Source: Branchipolynoe longqiensis
Lineage: Eukaryota; Annelida; Polychaeta; Phyllodocida; Polynoidae
Assembly: GCA_030323885.1 (NCBI GenBank)
Contig: CM059197.1
Span: 34,675,884-34,739,883 of the forward strand
Length of the DNA stretch: 64,000 nucleotides
Reading direction: 5' to 3'
Of this stretch, positions 21,045 through 32,592 are shown piece by piece. The notes under the pieces are model-generated. The model saw only the letters and a program-made list of their open reading frames with translations. It ran no database searches and was not told the origin of the DNA. How positions within the stretch are numbered: the stretch's first letter is position 1; each line of letters starts with the position of its first letter. A program made the translations under genes and the position numbers.

Positions 21045-21648
21045 TTGTTCACTCTCTCTCTCCTTCCTTCCCTCCCTCCGTTCCACTCTTTCCTTCCTCC
21101 CACCTTCCTTCCCTCCACCCCTCCGTCCGTTCCACCCTTCCTTCCTCCCTCCCCTCCTTCCTTCCTCCCTCCCCTCCTTCCTTCCCTCCTCCCCTCCTTC
21201 CTTCCTCCCTCCCTCCCTCTCTTCTTCCCTTCCTCCCTCCCTCCTTCCTTCCTTCCTCCCTCCTTCCCTTCCTTCCTTCCTCTCTCCCTTCCTCCTTCCA
21301 TCCTTCCCTTCCTTCCTCCCTCCATCCTTTCCTTCCTTCCATCCCTGCCGTTCTTCTTCCCTCATCCCATCCTTCCTTCCTCCTTCCCTCTTTCCCATCC
21401 TTCCTTCCTCCTCCCTCGGTCCTTCCTGCCTCTCCTCCTTCCTTCCTCCTTCCGCCTTCCCTCCTTTTCAACCTTCCTTCCTACTCCCTCCTTCCTTCCT
21501 CCCTCTCCTCATTCCTTCCTCCTCCCTCCTTCCCTTCTTCCCTCCTTCCCTCCTCCTTCCCTCCCTCCCTTCCTCGCTCCATCCTTCTCTTCCTTCCCTC
21601 CCTTCCTTCCTCCTTCCCTCCTTCCATTCCTTCCTTCCTCCTCCCTTT
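21045..21648. repeat. ~600-bp polypyrimidine tract (TTCC/CTCC)n
   Basis: The plus strand is almost purely C and T, built from CTTCCTTCCTCCCTC-type units. Long frames on both strands (serine/proline/phenylalanine or glycine/arginine/glutamate) arise because no stop codon can form in such strings. The tract may adopt triplex (H-DNA) structure. Confidence 0.95.
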
Positions 21649-21743
21649 GGGGGTTCAAATCCCACAAAACGCCAACATGGGAAGCTGGCGTTCAACTCAC
21701 TCATCCTTTCCATCTACTTATTGTGTTGCTACATCTGCTTGAT

Positions 21744-22091
21744 TAAAGCTGCATAGTCCGATGAAGCATCACATTTTCAAAACCACAACAATTACCTAGA
21801 TTTGATTATATATACCCAACTTAGACACTGATGCACTTGTTAAACATTTCTTTCTGCACAGAATACTGAGTCAATTGAATAGAACCTGTTACTGCAGAAG
21901 CCTATGGTAGCAGAGTTTTGGCAAGCTTGCCAAAACTAATTTGACATGTTTGCACATCAAATATCACAAAAGTTAACCATTTAAAATAAAAGTTATCTAA
22001 AACTAAAGTAAAGTAGATTATAATAATGAATCTAATATATCTATCTCAGAAAAATGACAGAAATTCAAAACCATCGGACTATGCAACTTTA
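21744..22091 (+). mobile_element. MITE H1 (TIR AAGCTGCATAGTC)
   Basis: The ends TTAAAGCTGCATAGTCCGAT and the inverse of ATCGGACTATGCAACTTTA are bordered by TA. A perfect palindrome TTTTGGCAAGCTTGCCAAAA lies at ~21914-21933. A nearly full-length copy in opposite orientation is at 62468-62818. Confidence 0.85.
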
Positions 22092-22239
22092 TGTACAGGA
22101 ACTGTTTAACTGAGGCCAACGGGTCTTTCTGATTTACTGCCTCTTCCCCAATACCGGCTACAATTCTGTATCTAAGCCCGCGATCTATGCCTTTCAAAAG
22201 GGCACTCGCCATTGGTCATCTGGGGAGGTTTGAGGCAAT

Positions 22240-22345
22240 CTCGTGAGCAATAGACCGTTTCCACAGCGTATGCTGCATGGTACCTGTCACCCACAACATC
22301 AGTGCTTGCCTCTGGTATCAGATGGCAAGTTGGTGGTTGAAACCA
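22240..22345 (+). repeat. Diverged single copy of the ~100-bp unit
   Basis: It contains CCGTTTCCACAGCGTATGCTG, ACAACATCAGTGCTTG and a GTTGGTGGTTGAAA block, the layout of the 101-bp unit at 39.35-40.2 kb read in reverse. The CTCF-like core has decayed to CTGGTATCAGATGGCA. A second decayed copy is at 22845-22940. Confidence 0.55.
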
Positions 22346-22347
22346 TG

Positions 22348-22842
22348 TACAGTATAACCCCGTTAAACCAAGCTTGAAGGGACCCTAGAAATTTGTTTGG
22401 ATTAACCGATCATTGGTTTAACCGAGCTTTGACTTTGACTTGACTTTGGCAAAAACGGGGGTGCATTATGAATGTGCAATGTGTGTGGACACTATGATTA
22501 TTGTTTGTTATGTATATACAGTTTAACCCCATTAAACCAACCTCGGTTAAATCAAACAATCGGTTAATCCAAACTTTTTTTCGGCGACCTCGCAAAATAC
22601 TACCATTTATCATATACACATGTCTCAGATTACCTTAAAACCACATGAAAGTTTGGTTTAACTGTACTGGAAGTGGCCTGGGGCCGACAAGTTTGTTTGG
22701 ATTAACCGATACTTTGGATTAACCGACTTTGGTTTAACAAACTTTTTTATATGATAAATGGTAGTATTTTGCCGCGACACCAACAAAAGTTTGGATTAAC
22801 CGATCGTTTGGTTTAACCGAGCTTGGTTTAATGGGGTATATA
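22348..22842. mobile_element. Pogo/Tigger-like MITE, outer element
   Basis: It starts TA then CAGTATAACCCCGTTAAACC and ends in the inverted GGTTTAATGGGGTATA. Repeated TTGGATTAACCGAT/GGTTTAACCGA motifs fill the sub-termini. CAGT-starting ends, A/T plus CCCC composition and TA borders recall pogo-type Tc1/mariner elements. No transposase remains. An inner element interrupts it. Confidence 0.65.
22519..22664. mobile_element. Pogo-like MITE, inner nested copy
   Basis: 146 bp from CAGTTTAACCCC to the inverted GGTTTAACTG, with TA on both sides (22517-22518, 22665-22666). It lies inside the outer element, indicating a later insertion of the same kind of element. Confidence 0.75.
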
Positions 22843-22844
22843 TA

Positions 22845-22990
22845 CCTTTTCCACAGAGCAGGCTGCACCGGTGGGATGTTACCCACGTCAGTGCTAGCGT
22901 CTGACATTGAGATGGCATGTTGGTGGTTGAAACCATGTGTGCACCATTTCCACGCAGCATTTGGAAATCGTCTATTAACCCTACGCGGCA
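22845..22990 (+). repeat. Second decayed ~100-bp unit
   Basis: It has CTTTTCCACAGAGCAGGCTGC, a GTTGGTGGTTGAAA block, and the start of a further unit (CATTTCCACGCAGCATTTGG). It merges into the C-rich array at 23010. Confidence 0.5.
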
Positions 22991-23009
22991 TATTGCTTAT
23001 TTTCAACTC

Positions 23010-23225
23010 GACCCCCCCCATCCCCCATCCCCCATCCCCCATCCCATCACCTATCCCTCATCCCTCATCCCCCATCCCTTATCCCACATCCCCTTCCCCC
23101 ATCCCCAATCGCCATCCACATCCCCCATCCCCCATCCCCATCCCACATCCCTCATCCCTCGTCCCATTTCCCCAGCCCCTATCCCCTATCCCCTATCCCC
23201 TATCCCCCATCCCCCATCCCCCATC
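23010..23225. repeat. CCCATC/CCCTATC minisatellite
   Basis: 6-8-bp C-rich units. The same kind of array is at 29875-30240. It is not a clean telomere repeat. Confidence 0.9.
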
Positions 23226-23229
23226 CGGG

Positions 23230-24165
23230 TAAATATTACAAGTATTTTATTTAAGACTTTTTGTCCAAGTGCCCTACTTTACCACAGGCAACTCAAGTAT
23301 TATTCAGAAAATAACCTCTTTAATTCTCAATTAATGCAAACTTTACCTAAACAATACATGTTGGGTATGCATATGTGAGACTAATGAGGGAGCCTGCCCC
23401 ATGAAATAGATAATGTTGCAACATGTAAATCTTTAGATACGACCCTTTTCCGAAAAATGTACAATCAGCCGTAGGTCCAAGTCATCCAAGAGAAAACAGC
23501 TCAGACACTCAGCCTAAACAAGAACTGAAAACAAATAACACTGGAGTGGTGGGTGGTCGGTTTTTGAAGAGAATTTGAATTTAAAGACGATAAGTGCTAT
23601 CGGGTTAAATTTGATCCGTCCAGTACCCATCATACCGTAGCGATACTAATGTCTTCTCCAGCGTTGTGAATTACCCATGTTACTGGCAACATGCATATGG
23701 AGTTCACTGAAGTGATCAGAACCAAGTATCATCAGTAATGTTCCATCTCCAACAAGAAAAGCCTAATAGGGTTCACCTCCCCAAGAGTTTGTCCCCCCTA
23801 CCACCCACCCCAATGGACCCCCCTCCCCTACCACCACCCTTAACCATCATGAACACACCATCAACACACCGAACATCCTACACAACTATCAATCTGTTTA
23901 AGCACATTGAACATTACATAAGACAGACACAATGTCTTGTCAACTATAAACTTAGCTTGTTTTATAAGAAAAAAATGTAACCCACAACGATTGTTTGAGT
24001 TGCCCCAAGTATTCATCTTCTACTCGGTGCTGCTCCCCATTTTTGCATGAACCGCAGTGAGTGGTGCTGTACATTATACAGCAGGAGCCACTCCCTTAAT
24101 TCTACAGTATCGGTACTGTCACTAATACAGCACTGACCAAACTTGAATTATTTAGAATCTCACTT
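23230..24165. other. No gene seen
   Basis: A/T-rich unique sequence with a C-rich patch at 23790-23840. No supported feature. Confidence 0.4.
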
Positions 24166-24169
24166 CCAA

Positions 24170-24262
24170 TAGTAAGATGGCCAGAAGACCAGTGCTCTGG
24201 CGCTGACAAATGTCATATTCAGATGAATAAATACTTTACCAAAAAAAAAAAAAAAAAAAAAG
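24170..24262 (+). mobile_element. Retroelement 3' tail with poly(A), copy 2
   Basis: GGCCAGAAGACCAGTGC, TGGCGCTGACAAATGTC and GATGAATAAATACTT lead into a poly(A) run of about 20 at 24241-24261. It matches the tails at 2341-2425 (-) and 59066-59144 (+). Confidence 0.7.
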
Positions 24263-26075
24263 AGTTGTTGGACGCTGAACTTTCTATGGTTAGTGGGTCC
24301 CTCACATCCCCATCAAGCATATTGAGCCAACTTCAGAAACAGTTCACTTTTTTTCTTTTAAAAATTTTTTTATTGACGAGGTATTTACTCTGCCCATAAC
24401 GTATAAGCTCCTGTCAGGGTGCTTGTTTTCAAAGCTGGACAGCTGTGGCGCTGTCTTGATCTGTTCCTTTGCCCACGAGTGTTTACCTGTGTCTGCTTGG
24501 GTCAGCCTTCTGCAATTTTGGTTGTTAGTAATAGCCTATGTTAGTAAAATACTTTGGTATTTAACTAGGGTACATTTCCCAGAGGATATGTTAGTAGGGT
24601 GTACATATCTGGAAATAGTCTTTGGGGAGAACTACTATCTTTTTGGGGGTATCTAGTCTCTGATGATCCACCATTTTCACTAATTACAAGCTGCGTGATT
24701 TGGTGAGGAGTGCCGAGCACTATGGGACTTGATCCACCATACCTTGCTGTTGTTCGCACCACTCTTGCCTGTCTCCCATAACTGGCTGTTCCCGCCTCAG
24801 TCCCTGGCTAATTGGTGACTTTAATGAACTTAACAGAATTGAATTGCAAGGAATTAATTAAATTAATCTGTTCTTTATTCATTTGCACAATTCAATGACT
24901 ACGAAAAGTTTATATTTAATTTGTCATACATTAAATTAAGTAAATTGCTTAGTTTGTTTGACTGAATTAGTGAAAGGAAGATACACATAAATAAAATAGC
25001 TGTATATGCTATGTTCTATAGAAAGTCTTATTCAATTTAATATTTGATGCTGTTTTATTATGTCAAAACCAGACAGTAGGCAAACCCTTTTGCTTCTTGT
25101 CCAGGACTTGAAGGTGCAGATATAATTTTGATCATCTGGGAATTGCATCCATATTGAAATTCTCTACGTTTAGTTAAGGATACAGACAAGGAGAAATGCA
25201 AGGGAGAGGTGTTCTTAAAATGAGGGCAACAATACTTGAATAGATCAAAGACTTGGTAAATTTATATTATTGCACCATGACATACATTTTTTACCTTTAC
25301 TTTTGTGTTGTCCTTATCTATTGGGGCAGATACCATTGTAGAACCTTCATCAATCACACACCATAAGATTATGTTGCTCTATGCGCAGAATGATTTTCCC
25401 ATAGCTTGTGGGCAATTGAGTAATGGGGGGGGGGGAGGAAGTCAAATCTAACGTTATTGGCATGTTGCATGTGTTTCCTATACAACTATAGAGGCCTACT
25501 ACTCTTTGCAAATAGATTTTTCTGTCTAGTTTAATTAAACTTAAATTCAATATATTACAACTGTTTTGTGGTAAAACTGTTTTCTTTGTAGGGCCCTAAA
25601 TAACTGCTATTGTCCTCTCTGATATTTTGTTAGATCCCCAATTTAAATTCAAAGATGGAATGGATTGTGAAATATTACCCTGTTTACTAGAGAATATGCC
25701 ATAATGGGGTTGCTTAGGATAACCTGATAGGCTGGGTTTTGCACAACCTGTCAGGTTGCACACACATTCATACACTGATTATGTTGCACACAGTCCCAAA
25801 CACCAAACTATCATCCTTAATATTCTTGGCCTAACACAGTCAGCATGGGATTCAAATATATATATATACAAATATGTTAATGCAGGAAGCAGCTGAACTG
25901 CCTCTCCCCTCCCCCCTACTTCCCTGCGGGGATCAGTGAGGGTGGGATGGTGAGGGGTGGGAGCGTGGGGTGGAGTGACATGGGTTGCACTGACTGCGGG
26001 TGCTCTGCAGTCCCCTGCTCCTCCTCTGCCCCTGCTACCTGACAATCACAACCACAGGCTCCACAGCTCAGCTCG
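24263..26075. other. No gene seen
   Basis: 24356-24445 resembles 2484-2560. There is a run of 11 G at 25425-25435. The remainder is A/T-rich unique sequence without a convincing frame or RNA gene. Confidence 0.4.
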
Positions 26076-26078
26076 CCG

Positions 26079-26546
26079 GGGGCGTAATTGATTAATCAAC
26101 TCAGGTCACCCGAGCCACTTTTTGGCGCATGCGCACATCCCACAGAGTCGGGTCGAATAATCAAATACGCTTCTCCAGGCTTTGGGTGGAAAAAATGGTG
26201 GCTTAATTCAAAACTTTCTTCTTTAATAACCGATATAACTACAGAAAAATAGGATTTAAAGTATTTTATGATTGCATAGTTTAGTTATATTTCCATTTCA
26301 TTAATCTGTGTTATTACAAAAAAAAACATGTAGGACTGGTACTGGTAGCTATTATCCTGCAGGACAGTACAAGCACAAATGTGATGCCATCATTCCTAGC
26401 AAACCCCAGCCAAGAGGTGGGTTACTGGGGTCAGGTTGTTTTGCACACAGCACATGTTTTTGTCAACTCCACTCACGGTGTTTGATTTCAATTTCTCGCA
26501 CCTTGGGTGACCTGAATCGCCCAGGTCATGTTAATCGATTACGCCC
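26079..26546 (+). mobile_element. MITE I1 (GGCGTAATYGATTAATC ends)
   Basis: The TIRs begin GGGCGTAATTGATTAATC and continue with GGTCACCCGAG. The right end is GTTAATCGATTACGCCC. It carries GGCGCATGCGCACA near 26124, an NRF1-type palindrome, and an A-rich internal run. It is ~468 bp long and resembles I2 and I3 along its whole length. Confidence 0.9.
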
Positions 26547-26549
26547 AGG

Positions 26550-27475
26550 GTGCCTGGTACCACGTGCCCCACACCCACCAAACCCTACACATCTACACTT
26601 TTTGCCCATGTCCATGCACCCGCACTTCCAAGTCACGAAAACAACAAATAATTCCAATGAATAATAATCACCACAATCAATCGAAATAATTGATAATCAA
26701 GAACAATAAAATAACATCTATAGCATATGATAAATAAATTAACATAGGATTGCCAATCAAGCAAAAGGTGTATTGTTATCACAGGCTAGCACTGATTGTC
26801 ATCTATGATAAGAAACATATAACTTCATATTGCATATGCCTCATATTGGTCATCATCATCCTCATCATTCCCTCGATGGGGGTAGTCTCAAGGTACTACA
26901 TCAAAGAAAGCGGCGGGGTTTCCCCCGAATAAACTCATGCCCTCCATCCCTGGCTCCCTCATTCTATGTCCCCACTAGCAAGAGTATGAAATTCATGTTA
27001 CAACATTTTTGTTCATATCAATCTAAGTTTATATTTAAATCAATGATATTATGACACTATAAGGTGGTCCTACAAAATGATCTTATGGAAAATAGTGTGA
27101 TCACATTCAGATGGAACTCCCCAGTATCCAATGCAAAACGCAATCAAATAACAGCTATTACTATTATATATTTTCTAGACATGAAATAGCCAACCTACTG
27201 ATGAGTAGGCCTACTATTTCCAATGGACATTAAGCCCTTTCATTCTCTATAGGCCTAGACATGTTTACCAGTAACATCACTGTCCTGTGATTTCTACTTG
27301 GGATAGTCCTGGTTGGGAAAACCAAAGCAGGTGGGTGCCATTTTGTACAGAAACCAACAGCAATATTTCAATCGAATTGATCATTTTAATAATATTCAAA
27401 CGTTGAAAAGCTGTCAAATTCACTCAGTTCATTATGTCTTTAAAGATGTAGGTGCCTACCTCATTTCCAATGACA
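26550..27475. other. No gene seen
   Basis: A/T-rich unique sequence without a supported coding frame. Confidence 0.4.
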
Positions 27476-27478
27476 ACA

Positions 27479-27822
27479 CAGGATGTCCGAATGAGTTAGA
27501 GGGTCCGTCTCCCGTGCTGGTAGATCGTGGGGTCGTGGGTTCGAACCCTGGTCGAGTCAAACCAATGACTTTAAAATTGACACTTGTTGCTTCCTAGCCT
27601 GGCGCTCGGCATCATTAGGACAGGGCAAGGACTGGTGTGCTCAGTGTCAGGATAATGTGACTGAGTGGGATATCAGACCATGGTGCTGGCAGCCTGGTTT
27701 CCATGTGGGACAGCACTATAAAGTTGCCATGAGTGCGCACTGTCACAAGTCGGTACCCATCCTGATATGACCTTAGATGTTGCTAGGACGTAAAACAACA
27801 ACAAACAACAAACAAACAAGCC
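27479..27822 (+). mobile_element. SINE family B, near full length
   Basis: tRNA-like head (GTCCGAATGAGTTAGAGG; B box GGTTCGAACCC at ~27538). The body includes CAGTGTCAGGATAATGTGAC, GGGACAGCACTATAAAGT and CACAAGTCGGTACCCATCC. The tail is GACGTAAAACAACAACAAAC. This is the best reference copy of family B with 60080-60412. Confidence 0.9.
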
Positions 27823-27829
27823 TCATTCC

Positions 27830-28505
27830 CATAGCATTGCTAGTTTTAGCTGGGTTGTGGTTCAGAATCAATGGGTTTTATTTATATGCAATCTAATACA
27901 CTGATTATTCAGAGAACAAATATAAGAAATAAATGTGAATAATATTAAATAAACACGCTGGTCATTTTCCAACAAGATGTCATTATATTTATTTAGCTGA
28001 TTTAACTGGCTTTATCTTAGGAATACAACCATATAAGGAAAAACCTATTTGTGACAGGATTGGCAAGCTGGCTAACATACTGAATCAGTGATAATCTCAG
28101 CTTGGTGTGCTTTCTTCACTAGGTATGCCTGTCCAATGCTTCCAAAGCGCTGTGAAGAATATATAAATACATACATAAATATTCATATAGTAAAGAGGAC
28201 TCAATAAATACATAAATAAAAAGGACAGAAGCCTAACGACTGCTATGTTGCTTTGAATCATTCAGAAATTACAGGATAATTATTGTCATTATATAAAAAG
28301 GCCAAGCGGCTTATCCTTTATTATTGTTCTGATTATTACTGTGCAGTAATGGGTTGGTTATTAAATGACAATTAATATGTATATTGACCTATCACGACCC
28401 GATTTAATTGATCCCTCTGTGCGCTACTTCAGCGCCACCATGTGTTGGTGCCCTGCGACCCGCTACTCGGCCATTTCGCACCAGCTTTTCAAATACTGCT
28501 CTATA
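27830..28505. other. No gene seen
   Basis: A/T-rich, with ACATAAATA-type repeats near 28155-28215. No supported gene. Confidence 0.4.
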
Positions 28506-28511
28506 CGGCCA

Positions 28512-28705
28512 GAATGCCCTACTATCCTGCATAAGGCATACTATCCTGCATAAGGTATACTATCCTGCATAAGGCATACTATCCTGCAGAAGGCATTCTA
28601 TCCTGCAGAAGGCATACTATCCTGCAGAAGGCATACTATCCTGCAGAAGGCATACTATCCTGCATAAGGCATAATATCCTGCATAAGGCATACTATCCTG
28701 ATTCC
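28512..28705. repeat. 19-bp minisatellite, ~10 units
   Basis: Units CATACTATCCTGCATAAGG or CATACTATCCTGCAGAAGG in head-to-tail order; the TGCAT and TGCAG variants cluster. Confidence 0.95.
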
Positions 28706-28887
28706 CCCCTTTTGATATCGTCTATTCATATGAATTATATATCATATCTTACCCTATAGTAGAGACACACATGACACAACACGCGATTCGAGTCCAGCAC
28801 CAGTAGAAGTGTAGATGGATAATGATCCTGATGCTTAGTTGTATTCAGTTTATATACAGGCAACACTGGTTGTGATAGACATTCTAA

Positions 28888-29113
28888 TTGGCTGCTTTAA
28901 GGGCTCACCCTCCTCCCACCCAGCTTTGGCCACCACCTTGCTATCATGGGCTTAGATAGCATGTGGTGAATGTGTGTCTGGGTGAGATAAGGGGGAAGGA
29001 TTGGCTGCTTTAAGGACTCACCCTCCTCCCACCCAGCTTTGGCCACCAGCTGGCTATCATGGCCTTAGATAACATGTGGTGACTGTGTGTCTGGGTGAGA
29101 TAAGGGGGAAGGT
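28888..29113. repeat. 113-bp direct tandem duplication
   Basis: Two copies running from TTGGCTGCTTTAAGG to GATAAGGGGGAAGG, with few differences (CACCACCTTG versus CACCAGCTGG, for example), so the duplication is recent. Confidence 0.95.
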
Positions 29114-29114
29114 T

Positions 29115-29870
29115 TGTGATTAAAGGGGCATTGTTTCCCTCCCCCAGTGTGAGCCTTATAAAGGGAGTATGGTTTCATGTTTCGCCATCTATATTCAATA
29201 TACACTTAATCGGAGAATTTTACATGATGTCCCAGTGTTTCCAAAACATTGCAAACAAAATCCAACAGAATCTAACCTTCCCTCGAATGCCATTACATAC
29301 TTTGGATATAAAGAATACATACCAAATCTTGTGGATGCAATATTGTAAACAAATGGACATAATGTGATCAGTTGTGCTGACATTTCTTAATCGTTGATGT
29401 GGTAGCTTTGAGGAAAATCTGTTTGGTTCCCTATCCTTCTTGTGAGTGATCATAGTGAATATCACCTTTGTTCAAATAGGCATAAAACCACCACTAATCA
29501 ATTAATCCGTATTGTGGAAAACAAAAGTCAAAGATATGTAATGTAGCCTACACATAATATGATAGATCTGTATATGATATAAGCTATATATTCAAATGTG
29601 CAAATACATATCCATTTCACAGCATGCACCTTTCTTGAATCAATTTATTCTGTACATCTTGTAGGAGGTCAAAACCATGTATGGAAAGACCTATGACAAT
29701 AAACTACCCAATCAAGTACAAGCTCACATGGTGGCCTGCTCTACCCTCACTGAGGGGAATATTGCTGCCAGCTATAGCTGCAGTGAGTCGGATCGGTGAC
29801 CGGCCAACTAGTCCAACACATGACCGTAATTCTCTCAGTGACTAGAGCTATTCCATGCGTCTAGGGTTCA
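29115..29870. other. No gene seen
   Basis: Short open frames only; no recognisable domain. Confidence 0.4.
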
Positions 29871-29874
29871 TATC

Positions 29875-30240
29875 CGCATCCCCCATCCCCTATCCCTCAT
29901 CCCCCATCCCTTATCCCACAGCCCCCTTCCCCCATCCCCAATCCCCATCCCCTATCCCCCAACCCCCATCCCCAATCCCCATCCCGTTCCCACATCTCCC
30001 ATCCCCATCCCCTATCCCTCATCCCCCATCCCCTATCCCTTATTCCCTATCCCCTATCCCCCATCCCCTATCCCCCATCCCCTATCCTACATCGCTTATC
30101 CCCCCATCCCCCATCCCCTATCCCACCATCCACCACCCCCCCATCCCCCATCCCCAATCCTCATCCCCCATTTCCCACCCCCCACCCACCCCCACACCCC
30201 CCATCCTCCACCTCCCATCACCCCACCCACACCCACGCCC
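29875..30240. repeat. CCCATC/CCCTATC minisatellite
   Basis: Same unit type as 23010-23225. The array ends in CCCACACC-type variants. Confidence 0.9.
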
Positions 30241-30629
30241 ACACCTCAGGCAATGCGGCAGGATTGTGAACTCTTCTGAGACAGATCAGGAGCGGGGTAA
30301 GAGGGAGGAACGTCGAGAGCCAGTCGTCGCCCATGGCAACAATGTCCAGCGAGCGCAGTGATGTGTGAAAGATGCTGCGCGATCTGCGGCCGGTCTTTGT
30401 GGTGACGTAGTGGCTGTCATATAAAGCGCGCTGCATCTCATTGTCTGGTGTCAGTGTGCGGACATGCGCGAAGAGGCGAGCCAGGCTCTCCTCACAGATG
30501 GCGAATTCCCAGAGCCGGCGTCATGGCGTCGGGCGGGTTCCGTTGCGTGGCAACCCTTGTGTTGACTGTTACATGCCGCAACGAACTGTTATCTGGGCAG
30601 CACCGCGATCCATACCACACTGTGTTCTC

Positions 30630-31255
30630 TGTAGGACAGTGCTACCCAGTAGGACAGTACTACATGTAGGACAGTGCTACATGTAGGACAGTGCTACATG
30701 TAGGACAGTGCTACATGTAGCACTGTGTTCCATGCAGAGCAGTTCTCGCTGAAGCGCAATGTTCCCTCCAGCACAGCGCTCCCTCCATCACAGTGCACCC
30801 TGCAGCTTAGCGCTCCATGCAGCTCAGCACTCCTCTCAGCACAGCGCTCCTCACAGTACAAGGCTCCTTGCAGCACAGCACTCCATGTAGCATAGCACTC
30901 CCTGCAGCATACCCTACAGCACAGCGCTCCTTGAAGTACAACACTCCTTACAGCACAGTGCTCCATGTAGCATAGCGCTCCCTGCAGCATACCCTGCAAC
31001 GCAGCGCAGCGTTCCTTGGAGTACAATGCTCCTTGCAGTACAATGCTCCTTGCAGTACAAAGCTCCTTGCAGTACAATGCTCCTTGCAGTACAATGATCC
31101 ATGCAGTACAAAGCTCCTTACAGTACAATGCTCCTTGCAGTACAACTCTGCTTGCAGCACAGCGCTCCCTGCAGCAGACCCTGCAGCGCAGTGGTCCATG
31201 TATTGTATCGCTCCATGCAGCACACCGCTCCATGCAGTGCAGCGCTCCCTGTGGC
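30630..31255. repeat. 17-bp minisatellite
   Basis: Units such as TACATGTAGGACAGTGC, GCAGCACAGCGCTCCCT and CTCCTTGCAGTACAATG share one 17-bp frame but have diverged in blocks. Frames on both strands are repeat read-through. Confidence 0.9.
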
Positions 31256-31779
31256 AGGATAGTAAGGCCTTCTCACTATTGCACACCACAGTCAGTTCAC
31301 TCCCAGTCGACAGAGCAAATGGCCAGCATCACAAACCGTGCCTACCTGTAAACATAATCCGAGTTTACAAAGTAGACACCTAATCAGTAGCGGCAGAGGC
31401 TGACACATCTCAGGGATTGGTTGCTGTTGACTTGTGATTGCCAATGTCCCAAGTAGAAACCAGGCAATAAAGAATGAATGAAGATTACAAAGGCTGACGC
31501 TTCAAAACCAGCCATGTTTCTTTGGATCTGTTGAAATGAGACTATGCATACAATAATATTTGCATTCTGAAAACTGCTTATATGAGATTCAGTGTGAACC
31601 GACAGTTTTTGTTATTGGTTTTGGTACATTAATTGGCTAAGAAGGGGACATTTCAAGCGGACTTTTGCCTTGGGTTTTTTTTTCAGATAAATATATCAGA
31701 TTTATCATTGTAACCTACTATTTATTAATCCGGAGTAACTTTGATGAAAAATTGCCGATTCTTAAACAATTTGAACTGG

Positions 31780-31857
31780 AAGAACCCAAAGTAATTTTGG
31801 CAAGATTGCCAAAGCTCCTGTAGTTATGACCCAGATTGTCATCCCTATGCAACTTTA
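31780..31857 (+). mobile_element. MITE H3, partial
   Basis: It contains TTTTGGCAAGATTGCCAAAG (the H palindrome with one change) and ends CTATGCAACTTTAA as in H1. The left part is lost or unrecognisable. Confidence 0.55.
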
Positions 31858-31871
31858 AGCACCTGAATATG

Positions 31872-32192
31872 TGGCGTTCTCTGTGACGGAGTGGTTAGAG
31901 TGCCTGACTTTTTTCTAGGTCAGACTCCTAATCTGAGGGTCGGCTGTTCGATTCCCCGTGCCCCCAGCTGTGCCACTTTGGATTTCCACCGCTGTGTATA
32001 ACTTACAGCGTCAACAAAGGCCGGTTGCTCTAATACCATGTATATGTGGTGTGGGAGGTTAAAAATCCCTTGGGTGGGTAAAAGTGTAGGCGCAGGCTTT
32101 CTATCGAACAGCAGTGGAATGAGGAAGACCAGTCGTCTATGACTGAAATTTCCCCTGCTTAAAGAACTAATGGACCAACAACAACAACAAAA
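31872..32192 (+). mobile_element. SINE family A, near full length
   Basis: It runs from GTGACGGAGTGGTTAGAGTG through B box GTTCGATTCCCC and GGTTAAAAATCCCTTGGG, ending TGGACCAACAACAACAAC-AAAA. Confidence 0.9.
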
Positions 32193-32592
32193 AATAGATG
32201 TGTTTGTTTTACCTGGAACAGCAGAGTCTCTACACTCAGTTGATATCGTAATTACCTTGTAAATGGCATGTGTGATATTTAATCAGCCGAATGCAGGCAC
32301 AGAAGGGAAAGTCTGCAATCTGAAATATTTAATTTCTGATTCAGGAAACCTTTAAGATGACAACATCACATCATGTTTTTGTTTAGCCTAAATTGTCTGT
32401 TGAGTTAGAAATATTGCTGAGGCAGCGTTTTCAAGTCACTTCTTCAGCTTTTGAATCCTGCTGATCTTCTATGTCCTAGATTTAATGTCGATGTTTTCTT
32501 GTATGATTGAATTGAAATTCTATCTAACAATAAATATGTAATTTTGTTTAATGTTTGGGGTACAAATCAAATTATTGATTGATGGAAAATAT

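Noticed and set aside
20884..21756. Long open frames of 290, 273, 239 and 210 codons
   Set aside because: They lie on the polypyrimidine tract; stop codons cannot form in pure C/T or A/G strings.
29875..30240. Interstitial telomere-like repeat
   Set aside because: Units are irregular 6-8-mers (CCCATC, CCCTATC), not a constant CCCTAA.
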